Origin: an uncultured Acidobacteriia bacterium
Lineage (GTDB): Bacteria > Acidobacteriota > Terriglobia > Bryobacterales > Bryobacteraceae
Length of the DNA: 55,135 nucleotides
Assembly (NCBI GenBank): GCA_903881085.1
Contig: CAIRSA010000180.1
Coordinates: forward strand, 1 to 55,135
Direction of reading: 5' to 3'
Below, piece by piece: positions 26,670 to 36,000 of the stretch. Both the position numbers and the translations under genes were made by a program. Under the pieces are notes generated by a model. It had not been told where the DNA came from, ran no database searches, and saw only the letters and a program-made list of their open reading frames with translations. The first letter of the stretch is position 1. Each line of letters begins with the position of its first letter.

Positions 26670-28805
26670 ATGATGCTTTATAAAGATGAGTTCGTTGTGC
26701 AAGATCTGGCCGCGGCCTCAACCGCTGGCCGTAGCTATCCAATGGGAGCTACGCTGACAAATGGCGGAGTCAATTTTTCAATTTTCTCCCGCAGCGCGTA
26801 CAGCATCGAACTTCTGTTTTTCAATCATGCAGATGATGCTCGTCCCTCACGTATCATCCCTATGGATCCTGCTGAAAATCGGACCTATCACTATTGGCAT
26901 GTGTTCGTCCCCGATGTAGGAGCAGGTCAGATCTATGGATTCCGAGCCTATGGACCTTTCGAGCCGGCCAAGGGTCTCAGGTTCGATCCATCCAAGCTCT
27001 TGCTAGACCCATATGGCCGCGCCATCGCAGTCCCCAAAAACTATGACCGCCTGGCAGCGCGTCTCAAAGGAGACAACACCGCAACGGCCATGAAGAGTGT
27101 GGTTGCCGATCCGCACGCGTATGACTGGGAAGGGGACGTGCCGCTGAAGCGCCCCTGGGCACGCACAATCATTTACGAGATGCATGTTCGTGGATTTACC
27201 GCACATCCCTCCTCCGGCCTGGTGGAATCGAAACGTGGCACATACGCCGGACTCGTCGAGAAGATTCCATATCTTCAGCATCTAGGTATTACAGCGGTCG
27301 AACTGCTTCCGGTGTTTCAGTTCGATCCGCAGGATGCGCCAGCAGGCAGGACGAACTACTGGGGCTACTCGCCGGTTTCATTCTTTGCCCCCCACCAAGC
27401 ATACAGTTCGAGCCGTGACCCTCTCGGTGCCCTGGATGAGTTTCGCGACATGGTGAAGGCGCTGCACCGGGCCGGCATCGAAGTCATTCTCGACGTAGTT
27501 TTTAATCACACGGCGGAAAACGGGCATGATGGCCCGACACAGTGCTTCCGCGGCCTGGACAATTCCACTTACTATCTTCTGTGCGATGACCGCTCACGCT
27601 ACGCCAACTTCACCGGCACAGGAAACACGCTGAATGCGAACCATCCAGTGATACGGCGCATGATTGTGGACAGCCTCCGCTATTGGGTAAACGAAATGCA
27701 TATAGATGGCTTCCGGTTCGATCTTGCGTCCATCCTTGCCCGCGATTCGTCCGGCGCCGTTATGTCGAATCCTCCAGTGCTTTGGGATATCGAGTCAGAC
27801 CCTGCGCTGGCTGGCGCCAAGATGATTGCGGAGGCATGGGACGCGGCGGGACTTTATCAGGTCGGCAACTTCGTGGGCGACAGTTGGAAGGAGTGGAACG
27901 ACCGGTTTCGCGACGATATCCGCGACTTCTTCCGGTGTGCAGACGATTCCGTGAGGCGCGCAGCCGATCGTTTGCTTGGGAGTCCGGGCATCTATGGTTC
28001 CAAGGAGCGCGAAATCGAAGAGAGTATCAATTTCGTTGCTTGCCACGATGGTTTTACGCTGAACGACGTCGTTAGCTATAACCACAAGCACAACGAAGAC
28101 AATGGTGAGGGCAATCGCGATGGATGCGAGGAAAACAGGAGCTGGAACTGCGGTGTTGAAGGTCCGGCGGACGATCCTACTATCGAGAGTTTCCGCAACC
28201 GGCAGGTAAAGAACTTTCTCGCAACCGTCCTATTGTCGGGTGGAGTGCCCATGTTTGTCATGGGCGATGAGGTGCGGCGTAGTCAGCACGGCAACAACAA
28301 CGCCTACTGCCAGGACAATGAAATCACCTGGTTCGACTGGAACCTGCTCACCAAACATGCCGATGTCCTCCGATTCGTGAAGTTACTGATCGAGCGCCGT
28401 GTCACACGGGACGTGGAACATGAATACCGGCGCGCGAGTTTAAGTCAGGTGCTGCGGGAGGCGCTACAGGCATGGCACGGCGTGAAACTCAATCAGCCGG
28501 ACTGGTCGCCTTGTTCGCACAGTATCGCAATCGGAGGGGATTTGAAAAGCGAGGGAGTGTTAGTCCACATGATTTTGAACCCGTATTGGGAGCCTCTTGA
28601 ATTCGAACTTCCCGAGTCTAAGGCCAAAAGCGAGCGCTGGCGGCGTTGGATCGATACCGCACTGGATCCGCCGCATGAGATTTGCGAGTGGAATGCAGAA
28701 CCGCCGGTTCAGGGCTCAACGTATCATGCGGGCGCAAGGTCAGTAGTGGTGCTCATTGCAAGTGACAGTCGAATGCCAGGACTCACCACCGGAGTGCAAG
28801 CGTGA
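26670..28805 (+). CDS. glgX: Glycogen debranching enzyme (GlgX/isoamylase type, GH13)
   Basis: Hydrolyses alpha-1,6 branch points of glycogen-type glucans. From the chosen start (GGGAAG six bases upstream) the protein has 711 residues. A CBM48-like N-terminal module lies at about 15-130 and the GH13 barrel runs from about 160. The catalytic residues are Asp351 (GFRFDLA), Glu388 (IAEAWD) and the transition-state Asp460 (CHDGFT). A C-terminal beta domain ends the protein. An ATG at 26643 is possible but lacks a ribosome-binding site. The stop overlaps the GTG start of the DedA-rhodanese gene (GTGA). No other glycogen gene is nearby, so pairing with membrane and efflux genes under sigma-54 is notable. 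Confidence 0.94.
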   Translation: MMLYKDEFVVQDLAAASTAGRSYPMGATLTNGGVNFSIFSRSAYSIELLFFNHADDARPSRIIPMDPAENRTYHYWHVFVPDVGAGQIYGFRAYGPFEPAKGLRFDPSKLLLDPYGRAIAVPKNYDRLAARLKGDNTATAMKSVVADPHAYDWEGDVPLKRPWARTIIYEMHVRGFTAHPSSGLVESKRGTYAGLVEKIPYLQHLGITAVELLPVFQFDPQDAPAGRTNYWGYSPVSFFAPHQAYSSSRDPLGALDEFRDMVKALHRAGIEVILDVVFNHTAENGHDGPTQCFRGLDNSTYYLLCDDRSRYANFTGTGNTLNANHPVIRRMIVDSLRYWVNEMHIDGFRFDLASILARDSSGAVMSNPPVLWDIESDPALAGAKMIAEAWDAAGLYQVGNFVGDSWKEWNDRFRDDIRDFFRCADDSVRRAADRLLGSPGIYGSKEREIEESINFVACHDGFTLNDVVSYNHKHNEDNGEGNRDGCEENRSWNCGVEGPADDPTIESFRNRQVKNFLATVLLSGGVPMFVMGDEVRRSQHGNNNAYCQDNEITWFDWNLLTKHADVLRFVKLLIERRVTRDVEHEYRRASLSQVLREALQAWHGVKLNQPDWSPCSHSIAIGGDLKSEGVLVHMILNPYWEPLEFELPESKAKSERWRRWIDTALDPPHEICEWNAEPPVQGSTYHAGARSVVVLIASDSRMPGLTTGVQA

Positions 28806-29785
28806 GCACCTCCCTACAGGTTACCTATAGCGGAGTTTTCCTTGCAGTGCTTGCCCATCAGGCTGGTCTGCCCATCCCCTCGGTCGTTTTCCTGATGGCC
28901 GCAGGCGCTCTTTCGGCCCATGGAGCAATGAATCCCGCGATTATTGTTTGTTTGGGTATCCTGGGTTGCCTGGCAGGGGATGGGATATGGTTCTGGCTAG
29001 GCCGCAAATGGGGTTCCAAGGCCATCAGGCTACTCTGCCGTTTCACTCCGGACCCGCAACGGAGCTACAAGAATGCCCAGGATAAGTTCAGCCAGTATGG
29101 GTTACCGTTGCTGTGTGTGGCCAAATTTCTCCCTGGACTGGATGCCGTATTGCCGCCACTTGGCGGAGCGCAAGGAGTATCGGTCATCGCATTCCTTTTC
29201 CTCGATACCATTGGCGGCTTTCTTTGGTCGAGCGCCTACGTAGGGCTGGGTTATGTTTTTTCGAATCAACTGGAGTCTGCAATTCGATGGGTTCAACATT
29301 TTGGAATGGCCCTCGGGATCGCGGTTGGGGTCCCGGTCGCCCTCTTCGCGGGATGGAGGGGACTGACGCTCGCGCGCATGGTTCGCCAGTTACGGTTCCG
29401 CCGCATCAGTCCCCCAATGCTCGCACGAAAAATGAAATCCAATAGCAGGGTCGCGGTGTTCGATCTATTAAATTTCGAATTAGAGACTGAATGCGAAATC
29501 CAGGAGGGCATTCCGGGTGCTTTCACCGTAGATCCCTCAATTTTCTGGAACTCTCCACAAATTGTCGTTCCCGATGATGTCAAAATCATTCTCTATTCTT
29601 CTTCCGGAGACGACACACTAAGCGCGCGGGCCGCCATGTGTTTGAAACGGATCGGCATCGAGAATGTTTGGGTGCTGGAAGGCGGACTAAAAGCATGGCG
29701 CGAACACGGGTTCCCTGTCTCTCAATCCCTGGACGTACCCGAAGCCGTTGCAGAACGGCTTGGAGTTAAATTGCCAGGACTGTGA
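28802..29785 (+). CDS. DedA-family membrane protein fused to a rhodanese domain
   Basis: A 327-residue fusion with a GTG start overlapping the glgX stop. Residues about 1-195 are a DedA/SNARE-associated (VTT) membrane protein with its re-entrant motif FLPGLDAVLPPLGGAQG. DedA proteins support proton-motive-force maintenance and lipid recycling. Residues about 215-315 form a rhodanese-like domain (VAVFDLLNFE, then VKIILYSSSGDDTLSARAA). The active-site Cys position reads Ser in the YSSSG loop, so sulfur transfer is doubtful and a phospho- or protein-binding role is possible. Confidence 0.88.
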   Translation: MSTSLQVTYSGVFLAVLAHQAGLPIPSVVFLMAAGALSAHGAMNPAIIVCLGILGCLAGDGIWFWLGRKWGSKAIRLLCRFTPDPQRSYKNAQDKFSQYGLPLLCVAKFLPGLDAVLPPLGGAQGVSVIAFLFLDTIGGFLWSSAYVGLGYVFSNQLESAIRWVQHFGMALGIAVGVPVALFAGWRGLTLARMVRQLRFRRISPPMLARKMKSNSRVAVFDLLNFELETECEIQEGIPGAFTVDPSIFWNSPQIVVPDDVKIILYSSSGDDTLSARAAMCLKRIGIENVWVLEGGLKAWREHGFPVSQSLDVPEAVAERLGVKLPGL

Positions 29786-29833
29786 TCAAGCCTCCACGTG
29801 ACTGCCCAGATAGCCCAGCGCCAAGCGGCATCT

Positions 29834-30292
29834 TCATATATGCTGAAGTGCCTTCGCCCGCTCCTGGCGGCAAGCTTCTGTAAACTCCCGGAACGGATCT
29901 ATATCATCCTCGCCGTGAGCGTATCGCGCAAGAACTTCGGCGGGATCCTCAGGCGGCCGTTCATAAGCCTCAAGCAGCTCTTTCCCGACTTCCTCCGCTG
30001 CCCGAAGAACCCGCTCGGTCGAAGTCAACCGGATGCGTGCCACGATTGCGTAGAGCCTCATAATCTTGGCCGGGTCCATGGCCGATCGTTGGATAGCGTC
30101 TACAAACATGGGAACGGCTTCCTCGACAAATTTGCCGTAAAGCTTTTCGCGCTCCTCCAGTTCTGCTCCGATGCGGGTCCATCGTGCGTGCAATCGCTGT
30201 CCTATGAACGTAGCAGCCATCGACGAACAAGCGCCCACAACGGATCCTGTAAGTGCGGCAAGCGCCAGAATAACCGGTCCATCAACGGCCAT
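29834..30292 (-). CDS. Hypothetical membrane-anchored helical protein
   Basis: 152 residues with one N-terminal transmembrane segment (about 6-28), then a charged, mostly helical body (RIGAELEEREKLYGKFVEEAVPMF...). This resembles an uncharacterised family of single-pass proteins with a REKLY..F..EA motif. The start at 30292 is supported by a G-rich Shine-Dalgarno-like run and by a sigma-54-type promoter 28 bases upstream. The longer frame from 30547 overlaps the activator gene and lies above that promoter. The leader carries an uninterrupted run of eight G on this strand. Function unknown. Confidence 0.7.
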   Translation of the reverse strand: MAVDGPVILALAALTGSVVGACSSMAATFIGQRLHARWTRIGAELEEREKLYGKFVEEAVPMFVDAIQRSAMDPAKIMRLYAIVARIRLTSTERVLRAAEEVGKELLEAYERPPEDPAEVLARYAHGEDDIDPFREFTEACRQERAKALQHI

Positions 30293-30320
30293 TGAGTTCG
30301 ACCCCCCCCAAATAATGATT

Positions 30321-30336
30321 TGCAATTTGCCGTCCA
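30321..30336 (-). promoter_or_regulatory. Sigma-54 promoter of the hypothetical membrane protein
   Basis: The minus strand reads TGGACGGCAAATTGCA, with TGG and TTGCA at the correct spacing. The element at 30409-30433 lies 75-95 bases upstream. Confidence 0.6.
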
Positions 30337-30408
30337 TTACGCAGCAGCGCATCCTTCGATATTTGTGCCGGAAAGTGACCGCAATGCGGGCTTCTGCCTT
30401 GCGGCATC

Positions 30409-30433
30409 TGCCATCGGATTTCGGCAGTCGGCA
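30409..30433. promoter_or_regulatory. Inverted-repeat activator element (site D)
   Basis: TGCCATCGGATTTCGGCA has TGCC and GGCA arms and is followed directly by GTCGGCA. The same CATCTGCC flank occurs at sites B and E. Confidence 0.5.
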
Positions 30434-30474
30434 TACTTGGGGGTGGCGACAGATTGAGTGGCGAAGAGTGTTGC

Positions 30475-31911
30475 TCAGGAAAACTGGCGTGCGATATTGT
30501 ACTTCCGCATGCGTGATTGCAGAGTGGTACGCTTCAGTCCCATGCATGCTGCTGCGCCGTCAGGTCCCCCGACTTGGCCGCGTGCCTTCTCCAGCGCTCT
30601 GAGAATACTTTCCCGTTCGGTATTTTCCGGTTCAGTGAGAGATGCCACCAATGATATGCATGAATCAGTTTTGCCGACGAGCTCGGGCAGCATGGCTACT
30701 TGCAGAACGTTCCCGTGTGTCAGGATGACCGATCGCTCCAGAACGTTTTGCAGCTCGCGGATATTGCCGGGCCAATCGTATTGCGTAAGCGCGGACAACA
30801 CCGGCGTTGGTATCGTATCGATGTTCTTGCCCATCCGCTTGGCGTGCTTCTGGACGAAGTAGCGCGTGAGCAGCGGTATGTCCTCGCGGCGGTCCCGCAG
30901 TCGCGGTACGTGCACGGGAAAGACATGCAACCGATAGTAGAGGTCGGCGCGAAATTTGTTTTCTTCTACCATCTTCTTCAAGTCCCGGTTTGTCGCGGCC
31001 ACGAACCGTACGTCGGTGCGAATTGTGCGGGTGCCGCCAACGCGTTCGAACTCCTGGTCCTGAATCGCGCGCAGCAGCTTCGACTGGAGTTCGATTGGCA
31101 TTTCGCCAATCTCATCGAGAAACAGCGTTCCATGGTGCGCCAGTTCGAAGCGTCCAAGCTTCTGCGCTACCGCGCCGGTGAACGAACCCTTCTCGTGCCC
31201 GAACAGTTCGCTCTCAAGCAGGCTGGCGGGAATGGCCGCGCAGTTCACTTTGACGAATGGGCCGGATTTGCGAGCGCTCAGATTGTGAACCGCGCGTGCG
31301 ATCAACTCCTTGCCTGTCCCCGTCTCGCCATTTATCAGGACCGTGGAATCGGCGGGTGCAACGGTCTTGACGTCTTCCAATACACGGCGAAGTGCTTCGC
31401 CCCTGCCGACGATCTCTTCGAACATCAGTTCGCTTCGGATCTCGTCTTCAAGGTACAGCTTTTCAAAAGTGAGCTTTCGCTTTTCCTCACAAGCCTCGCC
31501 GTTTCCGCAGTTCCGATCGGGCGGGAGCTCCTTATCGAAGTAGGAGGTGATGCACCGGTGAATTGTGCTCAACAATGCTTCATCGTCGACCGGCTTCGTC
31601 AAAAAGTCGACCGCGCCCGCTCGAACTGCGCGGACAGTCAGTGGGATGTCGCCGTGGCCCGTGAGAAAAACGATGGGGATCGGAGTGCCTGCTTTGGCAA
31701 GCTCCTGTTGCACTTCGAGCCCGCTTACCCCTGGGAGATTCATATCCAGCACTAAACAACCCGGGGTGTTAGGTCGCGGGGCAGCCAGAAACTCCTCCCC
31801 GGACGAAAAACTCATCGCCATCAATCCGGCAGAGCGAATTAAACGTGTTACGCCTTCGCGCGAAGACGCATCGTCATCCACCACGTAAACCAAAGCTCCT
31901 GTGTCACTCAT
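30475..31911 (-). CDS. NtrC-type sigma-54 response regulator (activator 2)
   Basis: A 478-residue response regulator. The receiver lies at about 1-120 with phosphoacceptor Asp56 (LVLDMNLPG), switch Thr (FLTGHG) and Lys in FLTKPV. The sigma-54 AAA+ domain at about 165-395 has [14 protein letters not shown] and LFLDEIGEM. The Fis-type helix-turn-helix at about 435-475 has the same recognition helix RTTLQSRM as the two GAF activators. The receiver is FixJ-like in sequence. The start overlaps the single-receiver gene upstream (ATGA), so both should be made together. The likely input is one or both propeller kinases encoded just upstream on this strand. Confidence 0.93.
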   Translation of the reverse strand: MSDTGALVYVVDDDASSREGVTRLIRSAGLMAMSFSSGEEFLAAPRPNTPGCLVLDMNLPGVSGLEVQQELAKAGTPIPIVFLTGHGDIPLTVRAVRAGAVDFLTKPVDDEALLSTIHRCITSYFDKELPPDRNCGNGEACEEKRKLTFEKLYLEDEIRSELMFEEIVGRGEALRRVLEDVKTVAPADSTVLINGETGTGKELIARAVHNLSARKSGPFVKVNCAAIPASLLESELFGHEKGSFTGAVAQKLGRFELAHHGTLFLDEIGEMPIELQSKLLRAIQDQEFERVGGTRTIRTDVRFVAATNRDLKKMVEENKFRADLYYRLHVFPVHVPRLRDRREDIPLLTRYFVQKHAKRMGKNIDTIPTPVLSALTQYDWPGNIRELQNVLERSVILTHGNVLQVAMLPELVGKTDSCISLVASLTEPENTERESILRALEKARGQVGGPDGAAACMGLKRTTLQSRMRKYNIARQFS

Positions 31912-32318
31912 GGGATCTCCTCAGTTCTACTGTCTTTCTGATTGCCGCCCGGTTTCCGTTTCAGGGCCAGGTCGACGGCCTCCAGCAAGTCTTCTCCACT
32001 AAAAGGTTTGATAAGGTATGCGACGGTCCAATCCGAAGCAGCTTCTAATCTCGCACTCTCATCGGATCCATGCGCGGTGATGAAGATAACCGGCACGGTG
32101 CACTTGTGCGCCAATAGATAACGGTTGAGTTCGATGCCACTCATCCCTGGCAGGCGTACATCAAGAATGAGGCAGTCCGCCGTGCAATGATTTTCAGAGC
32201 CTATGAACTCTTCCGCCGAAGCAAACACTTTTGTCTGTAGGGGAACGGACCGCAGCAGTCTGTCTAACGATCTGCGGACCGAAATGTCATCGTCGACTAC
32301 TGAAATAACGGGCGCCAT
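31908..32318 (-). CDS. Single-domain FixJ-type response regulator
   Basis: 136 residues containing one receiver domain: acidic pocket VVDDD, phosphoacceptor Asp53 (LILDVRLPG), FITAHG switch and YLIKPF lysine. There is no output domain. It overlaps the NtrC-type gene by four bases (ATGA) and lies just downstream of a repeated 30-base element (32356-32385). It may act as a phosphate sink or shuttle between the large kinases and the sigma-54 regulator; this is inference. Confidence 0.85.
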   Translation of the reverse strand: MAPVISVVDDDISVRRSLDRLLRSVPLQTKVFASAEEFIGSENHCTADCLILDVRLPGMSGIELNRYLLAHKCTVPVIFITAHGSDESARLEAASDWTVAYLIKPFSGEDLLEAVDLALKRKPGGNQKDSRTEEIP

Positions 32319-32355
32319 GGTTGCCTCACCTTCTCATTAGATAGCAGAGAGCGGC

Positions 32356-32385
32356 GAGAATCTACTACACCTTGGTGGTGGATCT
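32356..32385. repeat. 30-base regulatory repeat, copy 1
   Basis: Contains CTACTACACCTTGGTGG with the small dyad CACC-TT-GGTG. It recurs with one mismatch at 41560-41589. Both copies sit in the only gaps of the kinase/regulator cluster, just upstream of minus-strand genes. It is a likely binding site for the FixJ/LuxR regulator encoded between them. Confidence 0.6.
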
Positions 32386-32410
32386 AACCGAAACCTTGGC
32401 TATTCCGCTG

Positions 32411-33058
32411 CTAGGATTGTGACGGCCGTGGATGCATGCGGATGCCCGGGTTCTCCGCCATCCTCACTAAATCGGCCAACGAACCGGCCCGCATCTTACG
32501 CATGATGTGCCCGCGATGAAACTTTACCGTATCCTCGGTTATCCTTAGTTCGGCCGCGATTTGCTTGTTCAACAGTCCGGATACCACCTGTTGCATGACT
32601 TCCTGCTCGCGCGCCGTCAACGATTCGTACCGTTCTCGCAACTCTCGCAGGTCCGCATTCTGCCTTCGCGTGCGTAGACCGCGTTCAACGGCCTCTTGAA
32701 TTGCTTTTAGAAGCTGCTCCTCATCGACCGGCTTGGTCAAGAACTCAATTGCCCCGGCCTTCATCGCCTTCACGGTAGTTGGGATATTGCCGTGGCCTGT
32801 CAGGAAAACAATGGGGGTCTCCGCGCCGTCCTCCACCATTTGCTTCTGCAGGTCGAGCCCGCTTAGATCGGGCATTTGCAAGTCCAACACAAGGCATCCT
32901 GGTGCTTCCGCCGAAGGGCGCGCCAGGAATTCCTGCGCGGAGGAGTAGGCTTCGACCTTCCACCCCATCGACCGGATCAACCGTTCGAGACCCCGCCGTA
33001 CCGAGGGGTCGTCGTCAACAATAGCAATCACTGCTTTAGACTCTTGCAAATCTTGCAT
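32411..33058 (-). CDS. FixJ-family response regulator with LuxR helix-turn-helix
   Basis: 215 residues. The receiver lies at about 8-125 with Asp59 (LVLDLQMP), Thr in FLTGHG and Lys in FLTKPV. The LuxR/NarL-type DNA-binding domain lies at about 150-210 (LTAREQEVMQQVVSGLLNKQIAAEL, then ITEDTVKFHRGHIMRKM). The start at 33058 has AGGAG eight bases upstream, lying in the end of the kinase gene. A longer frame from 33247 would lie inside that kinase gene. Its position directly after two propeller kinases makes it their likely partner. The LuxR domain fits the 30-base repeat on each side of the operon. Confidence 0.9.
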   Translation of the reverse strand: MQDLQESKAVIAIVDDDPSVRRGLERLIRSMGWKVEAYSSAQEFLARPSAEAPGCLVLDLQMPDLSGLDLQKQMVEDGAETPIVFLTGHGNIPTTVKAMKAGAIEFLTKPVDEEQLLKAIQEAVERGLRTRRQNADLRELRERYESLTAREQEVMQQVVSGLLNKQIAAELRITEDTVKFHRGHIMRKMRAGSLADLVRMAENPGIRMHPRPSQS

Positions 33059-33059
33059 C

Positions 33060-36000
33060 CTAAGCTCCTGCCTGGTGCTTCGAGAGCGTAAAGTGGAAGC
33101 TTGTCCCTGGGCCATCATTGGCCGTAGCCCATAGCTTGCCGCCATGGTTCTCAACAATCGAACGGCAGATCGATAGTCCCAAGCCCATGCCGCCCGGCTT
33201 CGTAGTGTAGAAAGGCTCAAAGATCCTTCCTCTTGTGTTCGGATCAATCCCCATCCCTGAGTCCTGAACCGTTACCTGTACCTGGTCCGAATCCATGTTC
33301 CGCGTGGTGATTACCAGTTCTCGCGCGCGATCACCCACACTGCTCATCGCTTCGAACCCATTCATGACCAGGTTCAGTATCACCTGTTGCAACTGGACCC
33401 GATCGCCCACAACGGGAAAAACGTCATCTGCAAACTGCGTTCGAATCAATACATGCTTTCCCTTCGCTTCGTCGCCGACGATAGCGAGGACCTCCCGGAT
33501 TGTCTCATTCGGGTCAAGGGTTTCTTTGGGCGGCGCAGCCCTTTTTGTAAGGGCCCGGATACGGGCGATCACTTCACCGGCCCGCCTGCCGTCGCGAACA
33601 ATGTCGCGGACAGCTTCACGGACTTCCTCCACGTCAGGCGGATCAACGGCCAGCCAGCGCAGACAGGCGCTACCGTTGCTCACTATCCCCGTCAGCGGCT
33701 GGTTCACTTCATGCGCGATCGAGGCCGACAATTCCCCCATCATCCCCACGCGATTGATGTGCGCCAACTCTGCTTCGAGTTGGAGCACCTTCGCGCGCTC
33801 CTGTTCGGCCCGCTTCCGATCTTCGATGTCCGTAAGAATGCCATACCACCTGAGAATTTTCCCGTGCTCGTCGCGCACGGGCACGCCACGAATCAGAAGC
33901 CAACGGTATTCCCCACTCGCGGCACAATGAAAGCGCACCTCGGCTTCGATCGGCTCGCCCGTAGCAAGGGCCGCGTTCCAGGTCTCCATATAGGACTGAC
34001 GGTCTTCCGGGTGAACCGCGGATATCCAACCCGAACCGGCCGTTTCCGCCGCGGACAAGCCAGTAAATTCCGCCCAACGTCCGTTGACAAAAGTATTGGA
34101 GCCGTCCGGGCGTGCCGTCCAGGCCATGGCTGGAATCGTCTCAATCATCTCCCGAAGGCGTTTGGATTCACGCTCAAGTTGCTGGACACGGAAACGGTAG
34201 GCCAACCATAGCAGTGCAAGGACAGAGAGCACGCAAAAAGCGCGAAACGAGGTAGTCATCCACCATGGCGGCAGGACGCTGATTCTCAAGCTCGCCCCAG
34301 TCTGATTCCAGACACCTCGATGATCACTGCCTTGCACGAGGAACACGTAGCTTCCCGGCGCCAGCGTAGTGTAGGTCACAAAGCGGCGGCTGCTGTCCCG
34401 TTCGTACCACTTATCGTCCAGTCCTTCCAACCGGTACCGGTAGCGGTTACGTTCCGGATTCACATAGCTGAGCGCCGAGAATTCGAAGGAAACAACCGAT
34501 TGAGCGTAATCCAGTACGATCGAGTCCGCGACGGAAATGGAGCTCTTGAGCGGCGATTCTCCGCCAATGGCGACTGGCTTGCCGAGTATCTGAATCTCCG
34601 TGAATCTGACGGGCGGGGCGTATGTCGACTCCTCGATCTGAGCGGGATCGAAGAACGTAAGTCCGGCGTACGATCCGAAGAACATTTCCCCACGGGGGCT
34701 CTTCCATACAGCGCCGTTCAAGGGAAACTCGTTGGCCGCCAGACCGTCAGACCTGGAATATCGCCGTACAATATTCCGTCGCGGGTCAAACTGCAGCAGT
34801 CCGCTGTTGGTTCCCAGCCAAAGATTGCCACGTGCGTCTTCCAGGATGCCGTTCACGGGCGAGTTTGGCATCCCGATATCGTAGGTCGCAAAAACTCCAG
34901 TCGCAGGGTTGAGTCCGCTCAGGCCGTCCTGGGTCCCGAGCCACACCCTGCCCGAATGATCCACGCACACTGCATTGACATTGTCACTGCTGAGGCTCCC
35001 AGGCTTGCCGGAATGCTGGTAGACAGTGAACTTGCCTGTGGCCGGATCGAACCGGTGCACCCCAGTCCAGGCGGAACTTAGCCACAGGATCCCCTTCGAA
35101 TCTTCTACGATGGATCGATACGTGCTCGGACTCGCTGGCGTGGGGTACACCCGGAACTCCTCTGTCAGAGGGTCGAAAGCATTGAGTCCATCGTCTGTCC
35201 CCGCCCAGAGGGTACCCTTGTGATCTATCAGAAGGCCGCGCACTTCATCGTTGCTCAGACTCCTGGGGTTCCTGTCATCGTGCCGGTAGACCTTGAGCTT
35301 TCCTGTCCGCCGGTCATAGCGGCTCAGCCCTCCTCCGCCGGCAATGCCAAACCAAATAGAACCCGCTCTGTCTTCAACAGTGGAATAGACCATTTCACCG
35401 GGCAAACGAAGTGTCGAATGATGGGAATCGAACTTGCCAGTCTTCCGGTCGAGTGAGCGCAGCCTGCGGCTGCCTGCGAGCCATAGGATCCCCTGACTGT
35501 CCTCGTAGGCGGCGATCACCACGTCTTTGTCGATGCTGTTCGGATTGCCGGGTTCGTGCGCGTAACGCCTGAACAAAAGAGGCTTTTTGGTAAACCGGTC
35601 TGCTCCATCGCCCCGCGTTCCCACCCACATTCCGCCCTCGCGGTCTTCGAACAAGGTTGTGATCTCATTGGATGCCAGGCTTGACGGATCGGTGGATATG
35701 TTCCGATACCGGACCAACTGTTTGCGCTCGCGGTCCAACTTGTACAGGCCGGCACGAATCGTGCCCAGCCAGAGATTACCGTCCGAGTCTTCGTACATCG
35801 TTCTGACGCCGGGCCAGGTTTCCTCATCATCCGGAAGCAGCAGCGGGTAGTGAATCAGTTCATCGGTACTGGGTTCCAATCTCGCCAGGCCGCCATGTGT
35901 TTCGTTGTACGCCAGCCAGATGAAGCCGGCATGGTCTTGAATGATCTTTGTCCACTCCGAATGGGGCGTTGGAAATTGCACCCGCCTCACAACCTTTCCG

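Noticed and set aside
30700..31755. 351-codon plus-strand frame inside activator 2
   Set aside because: Antisense of the AAA+ domain; similar antisense frames occur opposite activators 1 and 3 because the AAA+ sequences are alike.
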